From: Luscinia megarhynchos
Lineage: Eukaryota; Chordata; Aves; Passeriformes; Turdidae
Length of the DNA stretch: 64,000 nucleotides
Direction of reading: 5' to 3'
Assembly: GCA_034336665.1 (NCBI GenBank)
Contig: CM067590.1
Coordinates: 4,311,748-4,375,747 of the forward strand
Shown here in pieces: positions 23,701 to 34,435 of the stretch; the first letter of the stretch is position 1; the number at the start of each line of letters is the position of its first letter. The translations under genes were made by a program, and so were the position numbers. Below the pieces are notes generated by a model. It did no database searches and was not told where the DNA came from. It was given only the letters and a program-made list of their open reading frames with translations.

Positions 23701-24216
23701 CAGGGACCGCAGAGGAGGCAGTTGTATCTGTGGCTTCTGTGGTGACCGGGTAAGGAGTGGATGTCTCAGCAGGGCTGGATTGGATGCTAGTGGTGGCTGA
23801 AGCCTTTAGGCTGGAGCTTTCTGCTGAGGTCGAGAGGATTGTTGAGGCTGTCACAATTGGAGATGTTGTAGATGTTTTTTCCATCTTTTTCGTAGTTACC
23901 TGTTGAAGTGTGGTTGTTCTGCCTGGGGTGGAATCATCTTCTCTTGTTCCTTCTGGATTTGTGGTTGTTGTTTCTTCTCTCATGCTGACAGTTGTGGTTT
24001 CATTCACTCCGTCCATATTTTTTCCCCAAACCGATGTTTGTGACGTTGTTTTTCCGTCCATTGGGCTTGAGTTTTTCCCATTCCCATATATTATAGTTGT
24101 TGTGTATGTTTTGTCATGCCTAGGTGCTGTAGTCGTCCTTGTTTGCATGTCTGTAGATGATGTTGATACTTTAATGGTCTGTCTTGTAGGAACACTGACT
24201 TGTTGCTGTGAAGTTC
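14721..24216 (-). CDS. MUC16: Exon 2 of MUC16-type mucin: giant Ser/Thr/Pro-rich O-glycosylated domain (one +1 frameshift)
   Basis: This single 9,496-nt exon is bounded by an acceptor (ttattacag, AG at 24217-24218) and a donor GTAAGT (GT at 14719-14720). Both junctions are phase 1, matching exon 1 upstream and SEA exon A downstream. It encodes about 3,165 residues dominated by Thr, Ser, Ala and Pro, with essentially no Cys, as expected of a mucin PTS domain. Roughly the first 120 residues are non-repetitive and carry N-glycosylation sequons (KNSS, NETT). The last 70 or so are also unique. Everything between is modules of 888, 450 or 900 bp. The frame is open from 24216 to 17963 and again, in another frame, from 17757 region to 14721. 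The break is a G4 run at 17969-17972 where every paralogous module has G3. If that extra G is real, the protein ends before any SEA domain; an assembly error seems likelier. In human MUC16 the equivalent domain is several times longer. Confidence 0.85.
14898..19373 (-). repeat. Mucin super-repeat copy 2 (L-S-L-S-L-L, about 4.47 kb)
   Basis: Anchors at 19374, 18486, 18036, 17147, 16697 and 15797, with a degenerate one near 14898, give spacings of 888, 450, 889, 450, 900 and about 900 bp. This is the same order of long and short modules as copy 1. The special segments recur at an offset of 4,464-4,465 bp: the SPTGSTVRHTASKAAG block near 18200 versus 22670, and the DYVHIPVTEKS block near 17050 versus 21515. 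The one-base change in offset is the frameshift at 17969-17972. The last 200 bp or so of the exon degenerate into unique sequence. Confidence 0.85.
17969..17972 (-). other. MUC16: Single-base homopolymer insertion (frameshift) in mucin exon 2
   Basis: The module beginning at 18036 is 889 bp, while every other full module is 888, 450 or 900 bp, all divisible by three. The extra base lies in GCAGGGGCTGG; the corresponding site one super-repeat away (about 22434) and the other modules read GCAGGGCTGG. The insertion yields a premature stop at about 17963 after SSPC. Without it, the next residues match the other modules. I infer a sequencing or assembly error in a homopolymer within a repeat; a true null allele is the alternative. 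Confidence 0.85.
19374..23837 (-). repeat. Mucin super-repeat copy 1 (L-S-L-S-L-L, 4,464 bp)
   Basis: A shared anchor (attgttgaggytgtcac) recurs at 23838, 22950, 22500, 21612, 21162, 20262 and 19374. The spacings are 888, 450, 888, 450, 900 and 888 bp. The first short module carries a segment with SPTGSTVRHTASKAAG. The second carries a distinctive, less repetitive stretch ending in DYVHIPVTEKS. All lengths are multiples of three, so expansion and contraction preserve the frame. Confidence 0.85.
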
Positions 24217-25871
24217 CTGTAATAAATGTTGATTTTTATGTAGTTTTTGAAAGCCTCTGGTCTTAATTCTCTATATTTTTCAAACAAATTCTTATGTTTC
24301 CATTGTTTATTTAAATACTCCTTTGCCTCATTTTTTGTGTTTTCACTAAGTCACACTTTGGAGATTTTGTTTAATCCAGGTTTTATTGGAAATCTCTGTC
24401 TATATTTCCATCTCATTGAGTAATAATGAGTGAAGAGAGTGAAGAATCATTGGCTGATCAAGAACTACCAGAACAAAACCAGAATGTTTTTGCAGCTGAA
24501 CATGTACATTTGCATGTGCAAGGTATCCCAATTTCCTCCACTGCAATTCAGAAGAGCCATTAAATTTTTTTTCCAAATAATTTTCATTTTAATCCTGGCT
24601 TCCAAAATATTTGCAAGATTGCTAACTTTTATAATTCCATAGACAATATTTCAAACAATTTAGGAGAAACTGTCCCTAAGTTGGAGATCTGATGGCATTT
24701 AAAATGTAATCTCACTTACTGCTAGGCATTAATTTTTACAGATTTTTTTAATCCAAGTTTTTTCATTTAAACCCAGAAAAGAACAGTAACAGCCACCAAT
24801 AAGGATTTGCCTCTACCCTGGATGATTTCTTCTTTCAGGAAAGTGTTATGTCAATCACTGTTAAAATTTATTCTCTGATTAAATTCTTAGTCTAGCTGAG
24901 GATTTCCCTTTGGCTGAAACCTTTTGTCAAAAAGGAAATTGAATCAGGCAGTACCAATTTGTTCCTTTTCTTACTTCTTAACACTTTATTATTTTATATG
25001 GCCTTGTTATTTTTTAGTAATTAGTTTTAAGATTTTTCTGCTTTTTGCAGTAAAGCTAGTCAGCAGAGAACTCACAAAACTCTTTCCTTTCCAATGAGAA
25101 ATCAATTTCCTACCCAGCCCCATCTTTATGATGTCCCCAGTTTTCCATGGAAAAGAGAGTCAAAGACTGTTCAGAGTTTTCTGGAACAGCTCCTCTAGAA
25201 CACTGAGCTGTTTCAGGATTTAAATACATATTTCACTAAGGGACATCAGTCATGTCTCTAATTCCCAGATTTCAAAGAAGGAGAAGATACCTAAATAGGT
25301 TCATATAGGAGTCAAGAAAAACATTCTGAACAAGTCCAACGTTTTTCAAAATACTCTGAACAAGTCCAACATTTTTCCAGCTGCTTTTTATGTAATGTAA
25401 TTCATGTAATGAATATGTAATGCTTACATAAAAAGCTTATTTTTTTCAAGCTTTCTAAATTGGCAACACCTAAAAAAATCTGCTATTCATCCATGGCTCT
25501 TTCAGTGACGACAACACAATAGCCATGGGTTTGTCACCCCAATTAAATTCCCCTGCTCCCCTGAGGTGCACAAAAATGTTCCAAACCATCTCTATGGTGT
25601 GGTTCTAAGGAGGGGCTCATTCTATTATTAATCCCTCACTGGAATCACAGCCTGGTCTCTCCCCTGTCAGGTTGGTTGTGTCACCTCAGGAGATTCTCTT
25701 CTGCTAAAACATTCCAGGCTCGTTAGTAATGCTGGGACTTGACACCCACCAGGAAATGAGCAGGGCTGGCACCCTGCCTCAGGTAGTGCCAGGGCACAGG
25801 GAGAGAGGGACTCAGACCAAGCTCCTTCAAATGTAAGGAACCTCATCCCAGCATCCTCACAAACAACTTCA

Positions 25872-26395
25872 TGGGACCATGGAATCGTGGTTTGGCCACA
25901 GTTTGGTTCCTCCCTGCCTTAAAGCACATCTCGTTTCATCCCTACCTCCCACTGTCCCAGGCTGCTCCAAACCCCACTGCCCAGCCTGGCCTGGGGCACT
26001 GCCAGGGATCCAGGGGCAGCCACAGCTGCTCTGGGCACCCTGTGCCAGGGCTGCCCACCCTCTGAATTTTTCCCTGATATCTCATTTCTATCACTTTTAA
26101 GCCATTCCCCTTTGTCCTGCCACTCCAGGCCCTGGGAAATAGTCCCTCTCTCTCCCTCCCTCTCTCTCTCTCTCCCCATCTTTCTTGTTGGCTCCCTTCA
26201 GGTTCTGGAAGGCCACAGGGTCACCCCAAAGCTTCCCTCCTCCAGATGAACAACCCCAGTTCTCCCAGCAGAATCCCTTGCTCTATCCCTTTAATCCTCC
26301 TGGTGCCTCCTCTGGGTTCTTCCTCCTGTGCTGGGACCCCCAAGCCGGAGGCAGCTCTGCAGGTGGGGGTCTCACCTGAGCCAGGCACAGTCACA
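25872..26395 (-). mobile_element. CR1 LINE 3' fragment
   Basis: Reverse-complement CR1 sequence: it starts at the 3' end (atggaatcgtggtttgg) and runs back through the GCCTGGGGCACTGCCAGGGATC block to the upstream 'aggtgggggtctcacctgag' region. It is 5'-truncated and non-coding. Confidence 0.8.
26141..26176. repeat. CT-rich microsatellite inside CR1 fragment
   Basis: Run of ctctctccctccctctctc-type sequence interrupting the CR1 copy. Confidence 0.7.
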
Positions 26396-26941
26396 CCAAA
26401 TCTTTTAATTGTCACAAGTCACCAGCTGGACAACGGGAGGGAAGAGTTTCTGTGGGGTTTTTGCAGGGATTTGTTCTACCTGCACTCCCTGAGCACCCAC
26501 CTGCCCTATGAACACTGTGCCAAGCAAAGCACTGAGCTGTCCCCCTCAGCAGGATTGTCACCTGGGATCCAGCCCACAGCAAGGCCCAGCTCTGTCTGTT
26601 CTATACAAAAATAACGCCCTGTCTCTTCCCCATTCCTAAATCTTTGTTGTCTTTCTGGATTCCAGACTCAAGCAAGTGATGCTCTGGTATTTTGTGAATG
26701 AGAGGGCTTAGAAAACAGCAGAATATTACAAATAACAGGTGTGGTAATATCAGAACAGAATGGCAGGTCAGAGGAGAGGCAGTGAAAGGAAGGGGCAGCC
26801 AGTGTGGCAGTGAGTAAATTGTTAGTAGCTCCTCAAGCTTTGTTTCTACTCACAGACCTGCCCTTGTCTTTTTTATTCACATTAATGATCACAATACTGA
26901 ACATTGCAGAGTTTTCAGAATTAAGGATGCACATAAAAACA

Positions 26942-27213
26942 TTGGAGGGACAGGACCACAGGGAATGGCTGCCCACTGCCAGAGGGCAGGGCTGGGTGGG
27001 ATATTGGGCAGGAATTGTTCCCTGGCAGGGTGGGGAGGGGCTGGGATGGAATTCCCAGAGCAGCTGTGGCTGCCCCTGGATCCCTGGCAGTGCCCCAGGC
27101 CAGGCTGGACATTGGGGCTGGAGCAGCCTGGGACAGTGGGGGGTGTCCCTGCCATGGCAGGGGTGGCACTGGGTGGGATTTAAGGTCCCTTCCAACCCAA
27201 ACCATCCTATGTC
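26942..27213 (+). mobile_element. CR1 LINE 3' fragment
   Basis: Plus-orientation CR1 3' region ending in gtcccttccaacccaaacca, followed by AT-rich DNA. Confidence 0.8.
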
Positions 27214-29191
27214 ATATAAATATAAACATAAACATTTTTATATATATACTATTTTTCTATTTAAATATTAATATATTAATAAAAATAAAACAAAAATAAA
27301 AATATATCTCTATAAATGTCAGCAATATGTAGGGCTATTCCTAACACATGTAATCCCTGTACCTTGATGCATTTATATTTTTATATATTATTTTCTATAT
27401 TAACATATACATTATTTGCTATATCACCATCTAGAGAATGGTTAAATTTCTCCTTTTTTTTCTGTACTACCTGGAGGTATTAAGCCATTCCTTGCCATGC
27501 CTAGTAGATTGGTTATGGGGGATTTTTCAGAATACTAAAAGAGGGGAGCAAACACCCCTGCCAGAGGGATCTGGTGATGCACAGAGCTAAATTCTCTGTA
27601 TCCCAAACTCCTCTGGGAAGCAACCTGGAACCCCACATTTCTAGCAATTGGACAGGTTCATATTTAAGCAGTAATTTTGCAAACATTCAAATATTCAAAT
27701 TTAATTGCAAACTCCAGAATTAGTGACCTTTACCCTTCTAAGGGAACATTTGCTAAATCCACAGAGAATTCACCAGAATATCAAAGTTTCTGATCCCAGT
27801 CAGAAATTCCTAACGGGCATTTCCATGCTCCACACCAAAGCTGGATTTCTTTTGCAGTGCAGTGGGGAAAGTGAAATATTTTCACATCCACCTGCATTTA
27901 AAAATCTGGCTCTGTGCAGGAATCCTCATGCAGATTTCTATTCATCAGCTCACACAAAAACAGCCTAAATCTTACCAAGACGTGGTGAATTAATTGAAAT
28001 TAATATAATTCTATTAATATTAAAAACTCCAAGTGTTTTTGAGCCCATGCACTTTAAAGCAATGTTTAGCTCCAGTGTTTCCCCTCTAATTCAGAATTAA
28101 AACAGCCTTAATTGCCTTTAAATTTAAAACTAATTTCAATTAAGCTGCTGGCTGCATGAACAAAGACATTTTATATGTTGGCACCAATGTCCTTAAAATG
28201 TTCTCTAGTAATTTGAAATAATTAATTAATTAACTCTAGGAGAGTTCTGTAAGTCACTGGGACTTCAAGTCCTAAGTGTCCTATTTATTCCATAAAATGA
28301 AATTTATAAACCTTTGAGTAACACTACCACAAAGCTGCTTTTCCATATAGAAATCAAGTAATTCCAGCTTGATTTTTTTTTAAATGAAATTTAGATTATT
28401 AAATATCATCTAGATTTTAAATTCAGAGACATTTCCAAAGCTTTTCATGTTATTAGAAATATAATTTCAGAGACTGGAGCACTCCAGACCCTCTGTCATT
28501 TCATTGCCATTAATAATGTCATTTTTACCCACTTTTTAAAAAAATACACAATTGGAAAAATATTGTAAAATTGTCTAAATCTTTTAGCTTGATTATTTTC
28601 TATTAACAATTATGATTTGTATTCCCCCCCCTCTCTATGATTTCAAAACTCAACTGAGGAATGTAGATGAGCCATTTATAAAGTAAATATTAACGTCTCA
28701 TTCATCTCTTTTCAGAAAAGAAAATTAACTTTGTGTGCTAAAACAAATGTTGCCATTTATATTTTGGCTTTTGTTACAAGAAAATAGATCGGCTCAGCTT
28801 TGGTAATTCCTCTGTATTTATATTCAATAAATCTGAAAAATTAACGTTGTCCTCTCTCTTATTTTCTTCTTTTAACTGATGATTAAAAGTGCTAAAAATT
28901 GACAATACCATGAGAAAGATCAGCCCATCACTCCAAAGTGATTTGAGGTTTTTCAGTTATATGACAAATTCTGGATAGATTTAATAATCAATGTTTTTTA
29001 TGTTATTAGATGGGAATAAAACCTGTTTTGTTTTTAGTTTTAGTGGTGATCGTTTAATTTACAAAATCTGTTCAACTGCAAAAATATACTGAAAGAGTTT
29101 TTGTAATAAAAAAGTAAATTGGATAATTGTTTCAATTAAGCAATTAAATTAAGTATTTAATAAATTAAATAATTAAATCAATTTTACTTAC

Positions 29192-29267
29192 CGAAAGAGC
29201 AGCACAATACAATGATAACACACAAAACCTTCATCTTAGACCGGCATAAATTTCTCGTCCAATCCAT
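29192..29267 (-). CDS. MUC16: Exon 1 of MUC16-type mucin: signal peptide
   Basis: Read on the minus strand, the exon begins at an ATG (29267) with A at -3 and G at +4, and an in-frame second ATG follows at 29234. The second ATG starts a compact signal peptide (MKVLCVIIVLCCSF, then Gly) with a Lys followed by a hydrophobic core. The upstream start adds 11 residues (MDWTRNLCRSK). An in-frame TGA at 29352-29354 closes the frame upstream. The exon ends at 29192 with donor G|GTAAGT, leaving one base (phase 1). The acceptor at 24217/24218 supplies GA, so the joined codon is Gly and the frame runs directly into the Ser/Thr exon. The product would be routed to the ER/Golgi for heavy O-glycosylation. 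Which ATG is used, and whether a non-coding 5' exon exists, cannot be decided here; a 13-base A run sits just 5' of the first ATG. Confidence 0.75.
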
Positions 29268-30079
29268 CCTTTTTTTTTTTTTCCTTAGAAGATTAGAATT
29301 TTCTGACAAGATTTGCAATTTTCCCAAATTCCCTTTGGGGATCTGCACAGCTCAGGAGTGACCCTCACACGGGAGGGAACAAGATGAGTGTGATGGGCAG
29401 GGGGGAAATGTTCTTAAACTCCAGCCCCTTGCATAAGCACCAGCCCTTGGTGGAGGTTTGGGCCACACCTGTACCTGACAACCTGATTTTCAAATCAGAA
29501 CCTGGTACTTTCCCTCTAGGGAAGGTAAATAAGAAACTCTGTGCTTGAAAAGGTCAGCGGGAGTGAATCTGAGCATGAAATGAGCAGGAATGGGGACAGG
29601 CCTACACCCTTGAGGGCCACAATCACACATTCATCTGGCAGATATTTAAGTTGAGGGTGGACACGGAGACAGGAGTTTGGCTGGGCTTTGAGTTTACATT
29701 GCATTGCTCTGCCCTGAGTGACGAGCAAACATTTCCTGATGCTCTTGGTGAGCAGCGAGAGCCCGGCGTGGTCCGTAAGAAAAGCGCGTGGGGCTCGTCC
29801 GTCCCTCCCAGCACTCATCCCTCGGGATCAAAGGTGCCAAAATCCACTGCCAAAACTGCCAACCTGGCACACAGGCTCAGCCATCCCCTGGGGTTTCTCC
29901 CCTGGAGAACGCACAAAGGGATCCAGGGGAATTTCTCTGAGGGAATTGTGGACACTGCTGAAGGCCTAGGCAAAATCTGCCAGGCCTTTTTCTCAAGTTC
30001 TAAGTATTTTTCTCAGGCCATGAAACTTTCTCAGCCTCAGCTAGGATTTTTCCAAGCTAGAGGTTCCTTCTTTATTATG
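29268..30079. other. 5' flank of the mucin gene (candidate promoter region)
   Basis: The sequence upstream of the signal-peptide exon on the minus strand shows no CpG island, and no convincing TATA box can be placed relative to a known start. It holds an A-rich tract next to the first ATG. I cannot assign a transcription start or regulatory motif. Confidence 0.35.
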
Positions 30080-30085
30080 AATGCA

Positions 30086-30895
30086 TGAAATGTTGTTGGC
30101 TCTTTGCAAGTTTTAGATAAATGCTATATGTATAATGTTAAAATAGCATTTCTATATAAATATAGCCTTAAGTAATAATAAAAGTTAAACATAAGATTTT
30201 TTAGAGATAGTATGTTTAAACTACCTGCTTAGTCAAAAATAACTGTGAACATGTAATGGAAACCCCTGCAACTGACAAAACAATTATCAATACGCACCAG
30301 CTAAACCACAACCTAAATTTAAAAAAATAAAATAAAAAATAAAACCACAAGCCAAAAAACACGCATGCTCTAAAAAGGCAAACCCAAGAAGTGGCCATGC
30401 TAAACAGTTGCCAAAACAATTAACTATGCATAAAAGTCTATGAATATCTAACAAGTAGAAAGTTTGTAAAACATATTTAAAGGGATGTTCCCGAAGCAGC
30501 GGTGTGCTCTGGGCAGCATGCCAAGCACCCGGCCGTTTAACCCTTTGCTTTATGTATGTCTCCTATTGTCTTAAAAAACCTTTTAATTCTCCCAAAACAG
30601 TGAACCGTGTTTTTCACATTGTAAACACAAGAGAAAGAATTATAACAGAGATAAACACCTGCAAGGTCCCTGAGAAGGCCAGAGAGAAGAGGTGTCTCTT
30701 TCTCTGACCAATGACCTGTTTGTATTTTTTTGCCTTATTTAAGGCAATGGCTTCTTTTAATAAATTGCTCTTTCTTGCTCTTTCCTGCACCAAGCAAGAG
30801 AGTGTCTTGTTGCTGTTTTTTGCTTCTCCATAATCCTTCCAAGGCAACAGGAATTCCCAGGGGTAAACCCGCGGATAAAGCGGCAAAATCCGGCA
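30086..30895 (+). mobile_element. Solo LTR, 810 bp, 6-bp target duplication
   Basis: The element begins TGAAATGTTG and ends CCGGCA, flanked by the direct repeat aatgca at 30080-30085 and 30896-30901. It contains a TATA-like ttatttaa near 30735 and an AATAAA at 30759-30764, giving a U3-R-U5 order in plus orientation. No internal retroviral sequence adjoins it. A 6-bp duplication fits a beta/alpha-retrovirus-like (ERVK-type) LTR. It lies 0.8 kb from the mucin start exon, in the opposite orientation. Confidence 0.75.
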
Positions 30896-30901
30896 AATGC
30901 A

Positions 30902-33297
30902 CGTGCTGCCCTCACAGATCCGTGAGTGGGTAAAGCTTAAGGAGGAACTGCCACACTCTGAATCCAGATGAGAATTAAAAAGGTTTCCAGTTATTTTGAG
31001 CCATCACCAATATTGAGTTTGATGCTTTATCCTTTTAATTCTTGATCTGAAGGTGAACCCAAAGACTCTTTTTGGGTTTGGGTTCCTTCATCCCTGAAGT
31101 CTTGTCCCCGTTCTCTTTCCAGATTCCTGCTCCTCTTTCTCTCACACCTCTTCCAAACTCAACATTTCTTGGTGAAGGTGAACCCAAGAAAAATAAATAA
31201 ATTCTTATTTGCATTTTCCATCACTTTTTATTTAATTCTCGCTAAAGCCTGCACTCAGGAAAGGTCCAAAACCTTTTCAATTCATCACCAGCTCAGTTCT
31301 AGGTTTAGAGGAAAAGTTTTCCAACAGATGCCTGAAGAAAACTAAATGTTTGTCTAGATGATCTGGAAATTTACTGTAAACCAATTCTAATTCCCTCATC
31401 TGGAGGATTTTTATGAGTTATTAATTAAATGTTTCGTTTGATTGGATTTTAAAGTTATTTTATACGTGTGCAACTTGTAGGGGACAGCTCTGCTTTGAAT
31501 ATCCAAGGGGTTTTTTGTAAATGCTGGAGACAATTTATCTTAAAAATATATTTTTCACAGGTAAAGAACCAGTAAACACTGGCATATACATTAATAACAA
31601 AATTAATGTAAATTCAGTTTTCCTAATTGAGGAACTAAATAGACTTTAGAAGCCTGAATTCATTCACACAAATGTTATTTCTCTGTAAAATTTCTGTGAC
31701 ACAAAGACCCTGCTCATTGCTTGGATAACACAGAAAGATTGAAAGTTCATCCCAGAGTTGGTGAAATTACCTCAAGCACACCTGTCACAATGTGAGCGAC
31801 TGACGTGCGCCTGTTCCTGCCTGGTTGTGCAAGAATTGGGTAAATTGAACATCCTTGACCTTTCCTCAGGTGTTACTAAGGGAGAAACAATTTGTGATTC
31901 ACGACTCATTTCTGCCTGGGTCGCCTCTTTGACGTGATCTGTCTTTGGCTTCATCTTCCTGCATAAAAAAAATGTTGATAAATTGGAGGGGAGGGGGAAA
32001 ATCAAGCCAACTTTAGAGAGGAATCATCCCAGCTTTGGAGCTAAATAAATCAGGTGTAAATAAAATAATAAAATTAAAACTAAAAAAGCTTTGGGGGTGA
32101 TTCTGGGGGTCTCCAAGGTTAAGCAAAAAGGCACAACCCCTCTGTTTTCACTTGGAATTTTGAGTGCAAACAGCCCAGTGGACGCTGTTTAGTTTAAGTC
32201 TCAAAATCCTGGATGGACGAGCACCAAGAGGGAGGCCTGATACTGTTAAAAATTAATATTTCAATTAATTTTTGCAGCCAAAACCTCCTGGTGGCAATAG
32301 GTTCTATCCCAAACACCTTTGTGATAGAAAAGTGATGGTTGCTGCAGGGATGACATGAGAGCCCTTGAAACAAAAGCTGCTCTTTCATGATGTCTCTGAC
32401 GTTTACATAATCCAGGACAGTTTCCTTTTATCAGAACTGGGTGTTTGCACCTCCCTGGCAGGGACACCTGGCTGCACACCTGATTCCACCCAGTAAATGA
32501 AAGTGAAGGGAAAACCTTCATGGTTTGGGAGGAATGCAGCACCTTAAGAAAAGCTGTGGGTTAATTTAGAATTTCCTTTTTAAACCTGCCCATTTGAACC
32601 AGGAATTAACTTCCTTATGAGAACTTCAGCTCTGACACAGGGATAATTCCTGCACTTGTGCTGCTGGGGCAAAGAAAGCTCAGTGGGAATGAAGTAGCTT
32701 GAGCAGGAATTCACAACTTTCATTCTTTGCAACACTCACTAAACTCTGATTGATTTATCAGGTTTTACCAGTTGGTTTTGTAACCAAATACTTCCTTCTG
32801 CTGGCATTAACTGAGAACTGCATTTGAAATCCAGACTGTCCCAGGGCTGTGGAAGGAAGTGATTCCCCCATTTTTATTGTTTTATTCTCATTTACTTCTG
32901 GATTAGGGCATCATCTCAGTTTATTGCTGCTGTCTGAACAGAAATCCTCTCAGCAGCTCCTCTGCCACACCCAAACCCAGCTGTGACGCAGGTGACTCCC
33001 TAAAATTAGAACATGATGCAATGCTGAAAGCTAAAAGGAGAATTTGGACAAATTTCCCTGTGAGTGGGTGCCCAAACAAAAACCTCTGGCTGTGGAGTGA
33101 CCCCAACATCCCTTGGTCTGCATGGGCTGAAACAACTCCACAGCCCAGGGAGAGATTCTGAGACAGATATTGAACCACAGAGGAAAAGTTCCCAGAAAAT
33201 CATGCGAGATCTCCCTGGTTTAAGGGGTCTGAACACATTAAAAAGTGGTATGAACACATTTCAGGTGGCACTGGGAGAGGAGAGAAAACACTTCACA
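30902..33297. other. Intergenic, mostly unique sequence
   Basis: No recognised gene. One minus-strand open frame (31772-32005) behind an acceptor-like tttttttatgcag is discussed under findings but is not supported as a gene. Confidence 0.5.
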
Positions 33298-33405
33298 GGA
33301 TCCCAGAATGGGTTGGGTTGAAAGAAATCTCAAAGATCATTTGATTCCTCAACCTGCCATGGGCAGGGAGACCCTGCACTGGAAGGAGGATGATCTCAGA
33401 TAAAC
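33298..33405 (-). mobile_element. CR1 LINE 3' fragment
   Basis: Short reverse-oriented CR1 3' end starting gatcccagaatgggttgggt and running into 'cctgcactgg'. Confidence 0.6.
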
Positions 33406-33984
33406 AGAGGAGGCCCTCAGCTGTGGGAGAAACAGGAATTTTGGACAGCAAATTAATGTGATTATACATAAATTGATTCATTGTTTACTTTTTAGTTTTA
33501 ATTATACATTTTAAGATAACTGTTTATGTGATTACATATTTTTTGATTGGTGCTTTTATGCTGTTTACATTCTCTGTATGAGTTTTTTAGGTATGAGGAT
33601 TTGTGGTTGTTTAGAACTTCACTGCTTACTTTTCTTTTGGGTTTTTTAATTTTGTATTCTGTTCTTTAGTTTTGGGGTTTTTTTCTATTTAGCACAATTT
33701 ATGTTTTAATGGTTTTGAAGGGTTTTTAACAACTTGCAGAAAAACACTTAAAAATGGCTTATTTTGTGTACTTGTTACAAACATTGGCTCAAATTAAGAA
33801 ATATACAGAAAAACAGTTAAGCATGTGAAGAAATACTAAAATATGCAGAAAAACAATTAGGCAGCAAAATATGGAAAAAACCAGCTAAATATGGTTTGTC
33901 TGGTGCATATGATACAGAGCACAGACTTGTTTAGATGTCACTGTGGCCCAAACTTGTTTAGTATTACTACAATCAGATAAACTG

Positions 33985-34175
33985 TTTCAAATGGATTAAA
34001 TTATATAAATATATAATATAAATTATATAATTAAATAATTATATAATTATATAAATTTATACTTTGTATAATCATTTATATAATTATTTATATAATTTAT
34101 ATTTTTTTATTTGTGTAATTTATAATTATACAAATTATATAATTATAAATATTTTGTAAATAAAATAAAAGAATC
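33985..34175. repeat. AT-rich low-complexity tract
   Basis: Nearly pure A/T sequence with repeated tataattatata motifs, immediately beside the GC-rich block that follows. Confidence 0.8.
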
Positions 34176-34435
34176 AGCTGATCACTCTTAATAAATTTAC
34201 AAATGTTCTCACCTGCCAAGGTGCCATGCAGCCCGCCCGGGACATCCGTCCCAGAGGTGTCCTTGGAGCTCAGTGGCCTCTTGCACCCTCCAGGGTCCCC
34301 CGTGTCCCCAGTGCCAGGTGCCACCAGACCTGTCAGTGCCCACAGGGCGGCTGCAGAGGGGTCCCAGGCTCGGCTCCTCCTGCGCTGGGCTCCGGAACTG
34401 AGGGAGACGTGCACGGCTGGAAGGGGAGAGGATCC

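Larger units (their letters stand above)
24217..29191 (-). other. MUC16: Intron 1 of the mucin gene
   Basis: Unique, mostly AT-rich sequence lies between the signal-peptide exon and the giant exon. It contains two CR1 fragments (25872-26395 and 26942-27213), a CT-rich microsatellite near 26141-26176 and AT-rich tracts around 27220-27420. No coding exon with good splice sites was recognised. The phase-1/phase-1 join of exons 1 and 2 works without one. Confidence 0.65.

Noticed and set aside
15164..23753. Plus-strand open frames of 178-182 codons (Val/Glu/Ala-rich) repeated along the mucin exon
   Set aside because: They are antisense shadows of the Ser/Thr modules, repeat with the module period, and have no start or splice context of their own.
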